DNA of 64,000 bases from positions 102,550,282 through 102,614,281 of the forward strand of contig NC_067473.1 in NCBI RefSeq assembly GCF_947179515.1, given 5' to 3'. Below the pieces are notes generated by a model that was given only the letters and a program-made list of their open reading frames with translations, was not told the origin of the DNA and did no database searches. Made by a program: the position numbers and the translations under genes. Below are positions 20,859-32,446 of this stretch, in pieces; within the stretch, counting starts at the first letter, position 1; each line of letters opens with the position of its first letter. The DNA is from Apodemus sylvaticus. Its lineage: Eukaryota; Chordata; Mammalia; Rodentia; Muridae.

Positions 20859-21774
20859 AACAGTGAGTTCCTGAGGCCTGTAGGTAGGGCTGTAGTTAGC
20901 CTTAAGGCGGGGTGTGCTTTCCAGCATCCTAACTTTCTGTTGTGATCCTTTGTATCCTTGTCCCGTGTTGATTCCTGCCTCCGGGCCCCCTGCACCTGCT
21001 TTCTGTTCTGTTTATTGGGAGATCAGATAATTCAAGCCACAGTTTAAGTCCATACTCCTTGTACCTTACTTAGTAAGCTTTTCCTGTCTGCTCAGTTTGT
21101 GCAAGCTGTGTACGTGATGTTTTTCATCTTTTTGGTAGACTGAGGGGGCGGGAACCGTAGGCCCTCCTTCCTTCACTAGGATTAATCATTTGGAGCCCAG
21201 ATGAAGTGGGATCATAATCAAAGGCAAGGCATTCAGGGATGTCGTGAGGCTGAGAGGACAGGGCAGCTCCATTCGGGAGCTCCTTGTTTGTTGTGTTTTC
21301 TTAATATTGAAAAGGGTGCCATGGATGTCAGTGAGAAAGCAGTTGGCGATAATTGGTAAGGATTTATAATAATTTTTCTTTTTCATGTATGTATCTGGTA
21401 CATATGTATGTACTTGTTTTATGATTTGGATGCACATACCTGTGTGTGGAGGCCAAGGGTTAATGTCAGGGATCTTCTTTACCTGCTTATTCACTGAGAC
21501 AAGGTCTCTCAATCAAACCCAGAGCTCAATGATACAGTTAGTCTTTGGATTTCTGGAGTTTGGAGCTCTGAACCCCCACCCGTCACATTTTTCTGGAAAG
21601 TGGTTTCCCCACCATAGAGATAATCTCTGAACGTTGTGTAGAGGCATTCATCTGACAGCAGAATGCTGACTGGCCAGTAAGCAGGTGGGACACCTGGCAG
21701 AGAGAGGAATTCTGGGTTTGAGTCAGGCACAGGAGACTCTCCCACAGCACTGGAGGAAATAGACACATGAAACT
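20859..21774. other. Unassigned intergenic DNA
   Basis: 21375-21520 resembles a common rodent repeat type (GTGTGTGGAGGCCAAGGGTT, GAGACAAGGTCTCTCAATC), family not assigned. The rest shows nothing. Confidence 0.4.
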
Positions 21775-21935
21775 GAGGACCAGGTAACTAGCCATGTGGC
21801 ATGACTTAGAATAAATGGGTAATGAAATTATGAACTAGTTGGGGAACAAGCAAAGCTTCTTCACTCATGGCCTAGAAACTTTATTCATGAAACATTAAGT
21901 CCCAGCGTCGTTATTTCTTGGAACAAAGTGAACGG
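21775..21935 (+). mobile_element. LTR-like remnant, family sharing AATAAATGGGTAAT
   Basis: TAGAATAAATGGGTAATGAA, TATGAACTAGTTGGGGAACA and CGTCGTTATTTCTTGG match the ends of related copies at 43515-43805 and 54265-54590. Probably an ERVK-type LTR tail. Confidence 0.5.
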
Positions 21936-22017
21936 GTGGAGCACAGTTTACAGATGGCTTAGCTACAACCCACTGAGGCTTAGGGCTAGGTTCCGATCCC
22001 CTTGTAGTGTAATCTCA

Positions 22018-22150
22018 GAGGGCCTGAGAGATGGCTCAGGGACTGAAAGTGCGTGCTGCTCTTGCAGAGGAGTCAGGCTCAGCTCCCTACGTGTGTGGCT
22101 CATAACCACTCATTGCTCCAGGTTGAGGGGTTCATGAATATAAAATATAA
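22018..22150 (+). repeat. B2/B3-type SINE fragment
   Basis: GGCCTGAGAGATGGCTCAGG and GCTGCTCTTGCAGAGG; 3' half eroded. Confidence 0.65.
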
Positions 22151-22152
22151 AG

Positions 22153-22296
22153 GATTAAAGAAATGACTCAGTGGCTACTGGTAAGTACTGTACTTTCAGA
22201 GTACCTAAACTTGGGTTTCTAGTACTCAAGTCTGGTGGCTCTCAACCAGTGTTAAGTCCAGTTCCAAGGCTTATATGGGTACCCCAAAACTCAAGT

Positions 22297-22330
<34 letters not shown>

Positions 22331-22350
22331 ATAGACACATAATTAAATCT
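22153..22350 (+). repeat. B3 SINE carrying a (CA)n run
   Basis: AAATGACTCAGTGGCTACTGG through AAGTCCAGTTCCAAGGC. About 15 CA units (22298-22328) sit in the 3' end. Confidence 0.75.
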
Positions 22351-22365
22351 TAAAAATAAGTATAG

Positions 22366-22505
22366 CTGGGTGGTGGTGGTGCACACCTTTAATCCTAGGA
22401 CTCAAAGGCAGAACCGTGCAGATCTCTGAGTTCAGAGACAGCCTGGTTGGTCTACAGAGTGATTTCCAGGATAGCCAGGGCTACACAGAGAAACCCTCTC
22501 TCAAG
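22366..22505 (+). repeat. B1 SINE (first of a tandem pair)
   Basis: GCTGGGTGGTGGTGGTGCAC to ACACAGAGAAACCCTCTCTC. Confidence 0.9.
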
Positions 22506-22510
22506 AAAAC

Positions 22511-22541
22511 CACCACCGCAGCCGCCGCTGCTGCTGCCGCC
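22511..22541. repeat. (CCACCG/GCC/GCT)n linker between two B1 copies
   Basis: About 30 bp of imperfect CNG triplets replaces the usual A-rich linker between the two B1 elements. Confidence 0.8.
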
Positions 22542-22705
22542 GGGAGGTGGTGGCGCACTCCTATAATCCCAGCACTCTGGGAGGCAGAGGCAGGCAGATT
22601 TCTGAGTTCGAAGCCAGCCTGGTCTACAGAGTGAGTTACAGGACAGTCAGGGCTACACAGAGAAACCCTATCTCGAAAAAACCAAATAAAAACAAAAAAC
22701 AAAAA
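22542..22705 (+). repeat. B1 SINE (second of a tandem pair)
   Basis: GGAGGTGGTGGCGCACTCC to CCTATCTCGAAAAAACC and an AAAC-rich tail. Confidence 0.93.
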
Positions 22706-23382
22706 CAAAAAAAACCAACAACAACAAAATAAGTCTGAATCTGTGAACAGAACTGAGATTGTAGCTCAGTTAATAAAATGCTTGCCTAACATGCAGGAAG
22801 TCTTCTGCACTATTTGCCATATATACTCGTGTAGTGTGAACAACACTCCGTAGGTAGAGTATGGATTTCAAGTTCAAGGACAGCTGAGTTACTGACACTC
22901 AAAAAACCAAGGAAGTGGAGAAGGACACCTGTAGTATACCCTCACCAAGGCTAGGGGACCGTTGTGGTAGAGGGAAGAGATGGCAGGAGCCAGAGGTCAG
23001 GGTGGACAGGAGTGCAGTGTCCGCGTGACAGTCGCAATGCACGCGTGGCCTCCCAGCAGGGGTGAAAGCTGGCAAACACCAAGCTAGGCATCAGTGCAGC
23101 ATAAGCTCCGCCCCCACCGTGGAACTAAGGCCAGTGGTGGCTTCTTAGGGAAAGAGAGTCAGTTTTCTATAAGGCTCCTGGTAGGTCAGCCATGTTGCAG
23201 TGGATAGCCCCACTCCCAGGAGAAGATAGGCCACACAACTGGAGCTGATGGGCTATTAAACTTTATAAAAGAAGACACTCACTTGGGATAGGGAGTGGGG
23301 GGTGCTGGGGGAGGAGTGAAGGTGAATGTGATCAAATACACTGAATTCTCAGAGAATAAAGCATTTTGTTTTTAATAAAATG
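22706..23382. other. Mostly unassigned intergenic DNA
   Basis: An ID-like fragment is possible at 22748-22815. No gene seen. Confidence 0.4.
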
Positions 23383-23535
23383 GGGGGGGGGGGCAGAAGG
23401 ATAGTTAAAAGCATTTGCTTCTCTTGCAGAGTACCTGAGCTCCGTTCTCACTGTAATTCCAGTTCCAGAGGATCTGACAGCCTCTTATGGCCTCTTTCTG
23501 GATACCAAGCACACATATAAAACAAAAATTTAAGA
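23383..23535 (+). repeat. B3 SINE
   Basis: Follows a G run; CTTGCAGAGTACCTGAGC and TAATTCCAGTTCCAGAGGAT are B3-specific. Confidence 0.75.
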
Positions 23536-23683
23536 GCAGTGGGACCAAGCAAAGACAGAGCCCGCCGGCGGGTCTGGGGAGGGCGTTTCTAACAGTCCCA
23601 GCAACACACCCGCTATTTTAAACTCCTGTGCCCCAAGCCTGAGCACACTGAGTCAGGAAAGCAGCGTCTAAAAGAGCTCTCTG

Positions 23684-23815
23684 TAGGCTGAGTGTGGCGA
23701 GGCCCATGATCTCAGCACTTTGGAGATGGAGGCAAGAGAATTAGTTCAAGATCATCTTTGCTACAAAGTGTGTTTGAGGTCAACCCGGGCTACATGAAAC
23801 ACTGTTCAAAATACT
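23684..23815 (+). repeat. B1/B4-related SINE
   Basis: GATCTCAGCACTTTGGAGATGG and TTCAAGATCATCTTTGCTAC. Confidence 0.6.
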
Positions 23816-24214
23816 AAGGTGGGGGTGAGCTTCGGGTGATGAATGAATCCTTCATTCATCAGTAAGTCAACTCAACTCATTCAAGAGGTCATGCTGTTCT
23901 AGTCTGAATCCTTCCGATTTTCAGAGTATTTACTGTCATGTGATACTGGGAAGGAATTGTGGAAACCTAAGGGTTCTTTGGAAAGTTGGTTGGATGGTGT
24001 TTTGTTGGGGCAAACACGTAAAGAAGTGTTTTCCTGAAGTGGTCACAGATGAAAGACTAAGGCAGACTCGTGAAGGAACGTTTTGCTGAAGTAGACACAG
24101 GAGAGAGGATGTTCTGCTAAAGCAAGCACATGAAAGGGCACGTGATGAAGGGTTCTTTGCTAACAACACACATGTATTAGTCTGCTTTACATTTCATAGT
24201 TGAGCTGCGTTTGT

Positions 24215-24870
24215 CCGGACTCCATAGAGAAACACACCAAAAAAACTTCTGGTGGCGTGCTCATGCTGCAGTTTCTTGAAGCTTCCGAGCTCTTGGGCTG
24301 ATTGGCAGAGTGACATCAGCTGAGGCAGATGCACATGCTAAGGCGAGACCTGTGGAGGACACATGAAGTTTGGAGGGTATAAATAGGACTCTCTGGACAA
24401 TGACAGAGGCTGAGCTAGGCTTGCTTACAGAGCTAGCTGTACACTTGTGAGTTTCGAGTTTTCACTGATCTCTGAGAGGCACAGGTGACTCTGGGGGCCC
24501 TCCTACTGACTCAAGCCCAGGCTGGGGCATGACTGTCTCTGCTAGGTACTGCCAACGCTGCTGATTCATGTTTTCTATCACGACTTGACTGAACTGGACC
24601 GCTGCTGTATCCATGAAGGGTTCGGGAGAGAATCAAGCTGCCGCTGCTAACCTATAAACCAAACTGCTAATTTCCAGACACCACAGACTGGAGTTGCTCC
24701 AAAAAACCTTTCTAAATAGGTCCACTTCCCCCATATCCTTTCTTTCTCACTACCTCTGGTGGGTGCTGAGCTAAAAGGTAGGTTAAAAGCATTTAAGAAC
24801 CAAAAATTAAAGTTACAGTTGTTATTTATTTGATTCATGACAGGGAACTTTTAAAGTTAGGATGATGAGG
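24215..24870 (+). mobile_element. LTR-like rodent repeat with TATAAATAGG
   Basis: Contains a core-promoter-like TATAAATAGG near 24380. The segment 24230-24720 recurs in reverse orientation at 44200-44720 (shared GACTCCATAGAGAAAC, TTTCCAGACACCACAGACTG). The exact family and edges are unknown; it may start left of 24215. Confidence 0.6.
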
Positions 24871-25069
24871 ATGTTGAGTGTGAGGAGCTGAGCCAACCAC
24901 AGAGCAGTTGCTGCCAGGCGTGTGGTTAAAAGGAGAATAGCTAAACAGATAAAGCTAGAAGGGGACATCAGGAGTTCTGCAGGAAGCAAGGTAGAAGAGT
25001 CAGGGCTGGCGGCAAGCTCAGCAGAGGGAGTATATAGGAAACTCTGGCTTCATTCGCCAGCATGGGGGA

Positions 25070-25230
25070 ATGTGGTGGCGCACGCCTGTAATCCCAGCAC
25101 TCTGGGAGGCAGAGGCAGGTGGATTTGTGAGTTCGAGGCCAGCCTGGTCTACAGAGTGAGTTCCAGGACAGCCAGGGCTACACAGAGAAACCCTGTCTCT
25201 AAAAAAACCAAATTAAAAAAAAAAAAGAAA
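25070..25230 (+). repeat. B1 SINE
   Basis: GTGGTGGCGCACGCCTGTAA to ACCCTGTCTCTAAAAAAACC. Confidence 0.95.
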
Positions 25231-25430
25231 GAAATAACCATAAGATAGGATGTTAAAGTGTCAGATGCAGGCACAGGAGGGGATAATATGGAAGTGCCGA
25301 CACAGTTGAAGACATCAAGGCATCGCGTGGCAGTGGATGAAACCACTCAGGGTAGCAGAACTTGGAGTCAAGACTGTGGAGCAGATCTAAGGCCTCAGTG
25401 ACTCACAGCTGGGCACTGTGAGATTGGAAG

Positions 25431-25787
25431 TGTGGTGGTTTGAGTGAGAATGTCCCACACAGGCTCAAGATGTTTGAATACTTGGATCCCAGGTGGTGCT
25501 CTTTGGGTAGGGTTAGGAGGCCATGCTGGAGGAAGCCTGTCACTGGGGGCTGGCTTTGAGCTTTAAAAGCCACACGGCCTTCCCAGTTCATTCTCTGCTT
25601 CCCGCTTATAGTTTAAGACGTGCACTCTCAGCTCCCAGCTCCATCTGCCACAGCTGCCTGCTGCCCATCTTTCCCACAGTGGTGATGGGTTCTTATCCCT
25701 CTGAAACATAAGCTCAGATAAACGCTTTCTTCTACAAGATGCCTTGGTCATGGTGCTTTATCATAGCAACGGAGAAGTAACTAATCA
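25431..25787 (+). mobile_element. Solo LTR, ERVL class (MT2-like group)
   Basis: Starts TGTGGTGGTTTGAGTGAGAA and ends GTAACTAATCA. Shares GGAGGCCATGCTGGAGGAAG and GCCTTGGTCATGGTG with the other copies of this group in the window. Family assigned from memory. Confidence 0.7.
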
Positions 25788-25867
25788 GGGGAGGGAACCC
25801 AGAGATGATCCAGTGACCAGGCACATGCCTGTCTTCCCCTTCCCAGACTCTGAAGTGGAAGGAATCT

Positions 25868-25990
25868 GTGGTTAGCTTCAGGGACTCTGGGGTTCAGCAG
25901 GGCTCAGATGCTGGCTTTGCTACTGACCAGCTATGTGGCCTTGGAAGGTGAGTTTTGTGCTCTACTTGCCTTGTCAATAAAAAGAAGATC
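25868..25990 (+). repeat. MIR SINE remnant
   Basis: GGGGTTCAGCAGGGCTCAGA, GCTACTGACCAGCTATGTGG and CCTTGGAAGGTGAG follow the MIR core. Confidence 0.65.
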
Positions 25991-26139
25991 CACACCTAAG
26001 CTGCTCTTGTTTTGTTTTGTTTTACATTGATTTCTCTGTGTGGAGGGGGACAACCTGTGGGAATCAAGTCTCTCCTTTTACAATGTGGGTCCTGGTGATC
26101 AAATTCAGGCCATCAGACTCAGAGGCAAGCACCACTTGG

Positions 26140-26236
26140 CAGCCAAGTGGTATGCCTAAAATCCTAGCACTTGGAAGGTAGATGGGAATCTACCTTAGCT
26201 TAGAGAGTACAGGCGGGGACAGATGAGACCCTGTCT

Positions 26237-26285
<49 letters not shown>
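26140..26285 (+). repeat. B1 fragment ending in (CA)n
   Basis: AAAATCCTAGCACTTGGAAGG to GAGACCCTGTCTCAAA, then about 22 CA units at 26240-26284. Confidence 0.75.
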
Positions 26286-26286
<1 letters not shown>

Positions 26287-26291
26287 TGGAA

Positions 26292-26375
26292 GGTTGAACA
26301 TGGTGCTACACATGTAATTCCAGCACCAGGCAAGCTGATGCAGGAGGATCTCAAAACTGATGAGCCTAAGCAATG
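26292..26375 (+). repeat. B1 fragment
   Basis: AACATGGTGCTACACATGTA, then TTCCAGCACCAGGC. Confidence 0.5.
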
Positions 26376-26491
26376 GAACGATGCATACATGTGTTTGTAC
26401 ACAGAAGCACACACATATAATACATAAATAACTTAAATAGAATGTAACATTTTTTTTTTATAAAAGAAACCGGGAAAGAGAATTAAGCTGT

Positions 26492-26570
26492 AGGGCTGGG
26501 ACTGTAGCTCAGACATAAGCGCTTGCCCAACATGTGTAAGTCTGGATTATGGCCTAAAGAGAGAGACTGG
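26492..26570 (+). repeat. ID/B4-type SINE head
   Basis: GGGCTGGGACTGTAGCTCAG and AGCGCTTGCCCAACATGTG. Confidence 0.65.
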
Positions 26571-26687
26571 TGGACGCCTGATGACCCGCCTGCAATTCCA
26601 TTGTAGCAATACTTTGGCTAATCTCCTCTGTGCTCCCCATGGGTCACATGCATGTACCTGCCCAAGAGCTATCTGGATTCAAGAGTG

Positions 26688-26689
<2 letters not shown>

Positions 26690-26733
<44 letters not shown>
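26690..26733. repeat. (CA)n microsatellite
   Basis: About 21 CA units. Confidence 0.97.
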
Positions 26734-26734
<1 letters not shown>

Positions 26735-27184
26735 GATTTTAATTTCTTTGACTAACTCAAAGGCTGGGCAGTTCTAATTCTTCCCACTGCTAGCAAACAC
26801 TCCCCTCCTGCACTCCTGAGTTAACATCTTTTAAAATCTATATTTCATGTCTGCTATCCCAAACACACATGTGGCCACTTGCTCTGATTCTCACATGTTG
26901 GTGGGCCTTTAGGCCTGGCTTTTCTTCTTCCCTGTCATGATGATCTCTGCTCTTCTGTCTCCCAGTTCTTAGCCCATGCAAATCTAAAAGTTCCACTTCT
27001 TTTTCTCTGCCTGGCCACTGGCCATTGGATCTTTTTCAGTTGATCATGTGAACATGCCAATTCCCAATTTGGGGGGCCAGATTAATTCAAAACATTAGAA
27101 CCAATCCCCAACATTCCACATCACTAAGGGAAGTCAGGGCAGAAACTGAAGCAGAAACGTGCAGGAACATTGGCCTTTTTTTCC
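26734..27184. other. Unassigned intergenic DNA
   Basis: Nothing recognised. Confidence 0.45.
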
Positions 27185-27342
27185 CCCTATTTATTGGTTT
27201 ATTTATTTTGAGACAATCTCATTATATAATCCTGGCTGTCCTGGAACTCACTGTGTAGACCTGGCTGGCCTTGGTCTCACAGAGACCTCCTGCAGCTGCC
27301 TCCTGTGTACTGGGACACGTACCACCACATCTGACCACGGAG
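27185..27342 (-). repeat. B1 SINE, diverged
   Basis: TATTTATTTTGAGACAATCTC, GGCTGTCCTGGAACTCACTG and ACGTACCACCACATCTG. Confidence 0.8.
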
Positions 27343-28190
27343 GAGACTGGCTTTTTAAGGACTTATGGAGAAACTGAGGCAAGGAGTGGGATGAGGGCTA
27401 GGCTGGTCAGTCCAGTTGGCCCAGGCAGGAGGTGGCCAGAGTCCCATCTCAGCTTCAGCTTCCTGAGTGTAACCCCGTAAGCGTGCTGCTCCTTAGGAGA
27501 AGAGTTAACAAGGAAACCGGAACTAGAACTCTTCTGGAGTTGCTGGCTTCTAGCAAGGACAATCTTGTAGCTGCTTCTGTAGGATCCTTGCCCTAACTGA
27601 TTAGTTTCTATTGCCTGTGTTCATCAATTCTTCTTTCAGGAAGGGTAAAGAGCAGGGAGGAAGTCAGGAGATAAATGTTGAATGTCTCTGAACACTCCTA
27701 GATCAACTCCATCAGAATGTCAGAGGGTCGAGCCCAAGGACCCAGAATTGACGAGATGTCCCCACCTGGAGCCTAATAATGCATTAAGTTGGAAAAGATC
27801 CCCACTGACCACTCAGGACTTCTGTCACAGTACTTCCCTCACTAGGCCACCCTGTGCCGTTCATAAGCTTGCCATTTACAGACTTAGAGTTCAACTTACA
27901 CTTGACTTTCACAGTGCCCCTTGGGTTCTGACTTGTAAAATGAATGAATGCTGGTATTCTTATCCCCAGACCAATACTTTGCTCTGTCTCATTAAGCTGC
28001 TAAATTCTTCATGAAGCGGATTCCTATTTCAACTGAGACTTAAAAAAAAAAAAATCAGAATTCAAAAACCCTTACCTATATAGAATGATCCCCAGGAGGC
28101 AGGACAGCATATGGCTACTCTAAGCAACACTGGAAAATGAGGTTGTTTGAAAACATAAGGGATTGGAGCCAGCTGTATTCCCTCTTTGAG
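27343..28190. other. Unassigned intergenic DNA
   Basis: No repeat or gene recognised. Confidence 0.45.
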
Positions 28191-28199
28191 TTCCTTAGT

Positions 28200-28356
28200 A
28201 TTGTTTTTGTTTTTGCTTTTTGAGACAGGGTTTCTCTGGGTAGCCTTGGCTGTCCTGGAACTCACTCTGTAGACCAGGCTGGCCTCAAACTCAGAAATCT
28301 GCCTGCCTCTGCCTCCCAAGTGCTGGGATTAAAGGGGTGTGCCATCACTGCCCGGC
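28200..28356 (-). repeat. B1 SINE with target duplication
   Basis: Complete minus-strand B1. TTCCTTAGT lies at 28191-28199 and again at 28357-28365, directly flanking it. Confidence 0.95.
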
Positions 28357-28439
28357 TTCCTTAGTTTTGTTAATAAAAGAATTTAGCTCAGTGGATAAAG
28401 CCACCTGCAGCCAAAGCCTGAAGAGTTCAACCCCAGAAC

Positions 28440-28440
<1 letters not shown>

Positions 28441-28510
<70 letters not shown>
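28441..28510. repeat. (AT)n microsatellite, about 34 units
   Basis: Uninterrupted alternating AT after a short B2/ID-like head (GCTCAGTGGATAAAGCC, 28385-28440). Confidence 0.97.
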
Positions 28511-28514
<4 letters not shown>

Positions 28515-28646
28515 GGGGACAGTCAGCATCTGTGCTGCGGAGTCTTCCTGGGAGCTCTGCAGCAACACCACCAGGGATGGATCTATCTAAGGGACATAAT
28601 TATTCCTCCCATCTCCCTTTAAGATTAATTATTCCTCCCATCTCCC

Positions 28647-28796
28647 TTTATGATTTATTTATTTTATGTAAATAGAGACGCACTAAAAGAGGGTGTCAGA
28701 TCTGTTTATGGATGGTTATGAGCCACCATGTGGTTGCTGAGATTTGAACTCGGGACCTTCAGTGCTCTTACCCGCTGAGTCATCTCTCCAGTCCTC
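28647..28796 (-). repeat. B2 SINE
   Basis: TGATTTATTTATTTTATG, GGTTATGAGCCACCATGTGG and CGCTGAGTCATCTCTCCAG. Confidence 0.92.
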
Positions 28797-28867
28797 CTCC
28801 CATCTCTTTAGCTCCTTCAGGTGAATCAGCCTTCCTGAGACAAGGTCTCCATCAGGTGATTGGCAGG

Positions 28868-29215
28868 TGTCTCAGTTTACTTCCTATTGTTGTGATAACA
28901 CGTAGCCAACAGCAAGTTGGGGAGGAAAGGATTTGTTTCATTTCATAATCTACACTGAGGAAAGTCACAGCAGGAGCTCAAGGCAGGAACTGAAGCGGAA
29001 GCCGTGGAAGGACGCTGCTTATTGGTGTGTGGCCCATGGCTTGCTTTCCTGTACAACTCAGAAATGCCTGCCGAGGTGTGGCACTAACCTCTGGTCGGCA
29101 AGGACCTACCCATCAGTCATCAAACAAGAACATGCCCTACAGATTTGCTTGTAGATAATCTGAGGAAGGGGGCATTTTCTCAGTTGAGGAGGTTAGCATT
29201 TCCCTAATGACCTTA
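28868..29215 (-). mobile_element. Old LTR copy, same group as the 33743 element
   Basis: Reverse-complement match in order: TTACTTCCTATTGTTGTGATAA, CAAGTTGGGGAGGAAAGG, CAGGAGCTCAAGGCAGGAAC and GGCATTTTCTCAGTTGAGG. Edges eroded. Confidence 0.65.
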
Positions 29216-29221
29216 AGTTGG

Positions 29222-29300
29222 CCAAACAAAACAAAACAAAACAACCAAAAAACAATAAAAACAAAAAAACAAACAAAACCCACCACCAACAAAAACAACA
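29222..29300. repeat. (CAAAA)n-rich tract
   Basis: A/C-only pentamer-like repeats. Confidence 0.85.
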
Positions 29301-29344
29301 AAAGGGTCAATTAGTTGAACCTGGATTAACTCTTATGTTTTGAG

Positions 29345-29893
29345 TAGCACAGAATGTTATTTTTCTTCTCAGGTCAGACATAAATTTTTATTATTTTGTT
29401 CAGAAACAAATAGCTTTCCCTTATTGACCAAGCCCGCTCAGTCAGTCAACAGGTTCTCCAGCACAGGAGCTAGGATTGAAAAGAAAGAGGCAATTAGACA
29501 ACACTGCAGCATGACCCCAGTCAATTCTGAGACGGAAGGCAGGTTTATTTTTTTTCTCAATCCACTTTTATACCATTTTAATTACATGCAAGTAATAAGG
29601 GCGAACAGTACAATAAGGAACAAGCAAGGCAGTAAGCAAAGGCCTGTGATCACTTCCGTGATAACTGTCTCCAAGGGCTTGCCAGAATGACCAGAATATC
29701 TGAGTCCACTTCCTTGTCCAAGACCAAAATCAGATTCTTGCCTGAAGCCTACTTCTTTTGTTCCACCGTAAAATTAAGATTCCTGCCTGAACTTACTTCC
29801 CTGTTATAGCCTAAAATTAGATTCCTACCTGAACGTACTTGTCATGGCCTAATGTCAGATTCCTGCTAAGCAGACTCCCAAACTCCAACAGAG
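29345..29893 (-). mobile_element. ERVK-type LTR (probable)
   Basis: On the minus strand it starts TGTTGGAGTTTGGGAGTCTG at 29893. It has internal CCTGCCTGAA repeats, a TATAAAAG at about 29565-29572 and AATAAA at 29544-29549. Left edge uncertain; family not named. Confidence 0.5.
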
Positions 29894-30069
29894 TTTTGGT
29901 CTAATCTATTATAAGAGATTCTGGAGAATCAATGATTGAAGGGCAGCCTTGACTACATAATGAGTTTGAGGCAACTACTGGGGATTAGTTCCAATGCTTT
30001 CAATTAACCCGGCCTCCCAAAACAGGGAATCTTCCTGTCCAAGCGCTGAAGGTCCTTGTTCCCGATTGG

Positions 30070-30350
30070 TTTTTTGATCAATCAATAAAGAGCCAACAGC
30101 CAATGGCTGGGCAGGTAGACTGAGGCAGAACCTTTAGATTTGTGTGGGCTAGGAACTGGAGAAAAGGAGCTGGAGGCTCGCCATGATTCAGAGGGAGACC
30201 AGTCTGATTTAGAGCTGCAGAAGGAAAATCATCCGAAATGTAGGTGAGAAGGAATGCGGCCCCAGAAGGGCTGCTCAAAAGCAGCTTGGGCAGAAAAGCC
30301 TGAGGAGCCACCCAGAAGGAGCCAGGGAAACCAAGATAAAATATAGAATT
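30070..30350 (+). mobile_element. LTR-like remnant
   Basis: ATCAATCAATAAAGAGCCAAC and purine-rich body resemble the start of the copies at 43515 and 54265. Weak. Confidence 0.4.
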
Positions 30351-30988
30351 AGAGGGTATTAAGCCAGGATTACAGGAGGGAAATGTGTGCTAGCTGCGGG
30401 GAGGACTAGAACTGCCTGGGCTTTGGCTAGTCAAAGGACACACATGCACTCGCGGAGCTGGGAGTGTTACCCACCAGGAGCCAAAGCAGTATGGCCTAAC
30501 TACTGCTACAGGCACCTCTGTCTTAAACCAAACAAGGACAGAAGGACAGAAGTCACAAAAACCAGCTGGGTCAGCAGGGCAGTGACATGCGCCTCTGATT
30601 CCAACTACTAGAGATGCTGAAGCAAAGCAAGCTACCAGGGATGCAAAGCTTAAAGCAGAGTGATGAACCAAACCTTTTACTGCAGAAGTTGTCTAAGTGT
30701 AGTAGCCAAGAATCAGGAAGAGGTTAAGCAGTGTGGAAGAGGGCTCCAGGAAGGAGCAAGGAATAGGGTGGTAAAGGTGGCAATGGACCACTCCAGAAGG
30801 CTGTGTGTATGGCCACACGAGGCCAGCAAACTCCACGTCCATATCCCTAGTCAGCATCATATAGTCTAGCGACAAGATGCACAGAAACTATTGGCCATGA
30901 TACTAACTCAGAGACAGCATCCCAAGAATACAGGCTTTTTTTTTGAAGAAACAGGTATTCCCCCATCTTATAGAGGTTTGTGTAGATT
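30351..30988. other. Unassigned intergenic DNA
   Basis: Possibly more of the preceding LTR-like element to about 30470; otherwise nothing. Confidence 0.4.
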
Positions 30989-30989
30989 T

Positions 30990-31007
30990 AGCTGTCTATC
31001 TAATCTA

Positions 31008-31042
<35 letters not shown>

Positions 31043-31043
31043 G
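30990..31043. repeat. (TATC)n microsatellite
   Basis: About 10 TATC units after two TAATC units. Confidence 0.95.
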
Positions 31044-31361
31044 ATGAGTATATGATTATGTGTGTGTTTGTGTATGCATCTGTTGAATGCAGAAGCCAGA
31101 AAAGCATTGGTTAGGTGTCCTTCTCTATCACCTCTCTACCTATCCTTTTGAGGCAGGGTCTTTCCTTGAACCCTTTCAATCTCTCAGCTAGACTGCAGGC
31201 CAGCAAGCCCTCCGGCTCTGCCCTATCTGAAAGTAGGGTTCCAGGAATGCTTGGGATACCCAATGTGTCCCATAGGTGCTGGGATCTGACCTCAGCTCCT
31301 CATGGCTGAGGAACAAGTGCTGCTACTGACCTCTTAGCCATCTCTCATGCCCTATTTGATT

Positions 31362-31533
31362 TTTGTTTTTGTTTGTTTTTTCTGGATTTTTTTTGAGACA
31401 AGGTTTCTCTGGATAGCCTTGGCTATCCTGGAACTAGCTCTGTAGACCAGGCTGGCCTCAAACTCACAGAGATTAATTTGCCTCTGCTTCCTGAGTGCTG
31501 GGATTAAAGGCATGCACCACCACTGCTGGGAAC
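31362..31533 (-). repeat. B1 SINE
   Basis: T-rich head, GAGACAAGGTTTCTCTGGAT, GTAGACCAGGCTGGCCTC and GCATGCACCACCACTGC. Confidence 0.93.
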
Positions 31534-32446
31534 TCCTGTTTGTTTTTTTGAGATAAGGTCTCCAGGTGTCTCTTTGGCCAGCCTGCAACTTGCTATACAG
31601 CTTAGGTTCACCCCAATTTTATGGTATTCCTTCCTGCCTCTTCCTTCCAGGTATTGGGATAATTGGCATATACTACCATTGGGTATACCCTACCCTATGT
31701 CCCATGTGTTTGTTGAACCAGCTAGTGGTTTGAGACATAAGAAACATCAAAACGGCGCAAACCCTGTTCGTGAGGAGCCACAGGGCTGCTCTTGATCACT
31801 TCTGGCCTGTGGTTCTGTATGCGTTGTAGGTTTGCCTTGCTCCAATAACCAAAGCCGATTATTTTCCAGTCAGTGTCCCAGCCCTCCCATTAATAATCTT
31901 CTAGTTTGAGTCATTTACAGCTTGCTTCCTCAGAGATGGACTCCTTGGACACAGGGTAGAAAGCTGGGCTAAGCTGCTATGCCCCCTCCCTGCCAGGCCA
32001 ACGTGCTGCTTTCAGCAGGCTCCCCGCTAGGGCCTGGCCTCCATCACACCATCCTGACTCCATTAGGATTGTATGTCTCTCCATGACCCCCTGACTCCAT
32101 TAGGATTACGTGTCCTTTGCTGTTTGAATGGCTCCCCTCCTATAGAATGGCAGCGACGATTCTGAGAGCCCTGGTGCCTGAGTATCCTCGATGCAGAGAG
32201 CTCATTTTAGCAGAAGATACAGAGTCCAGTGTGTCTTAATGGAAGGAGAGAGGATAGGGCTAGGTAGAGGAGAGTGGACAGATGAATGCAGGCTTGTGAT
32301 TGGCTGAATCTGTCACTAACTATGAGGTCAGTCCTAACGTCTTAATTTCCTTAGAAAAACAATGTCTAAGGGTCAGGAATCTTATTTATAGCAGATGCTA
32401 TAAAACTTTGAGGTTTGAGAGCCCAAAGCTTACCTTTCTAGACCAG
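31534..32446. other. Mostly unassigned intergenic DNA
   Basis: A second weak B1-like segment at 31540-31620. A short tandem duplication of CCTGACTCCATTAGGATT lies at 32053 and 32089. Nothing else. Confidence 0.4.
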
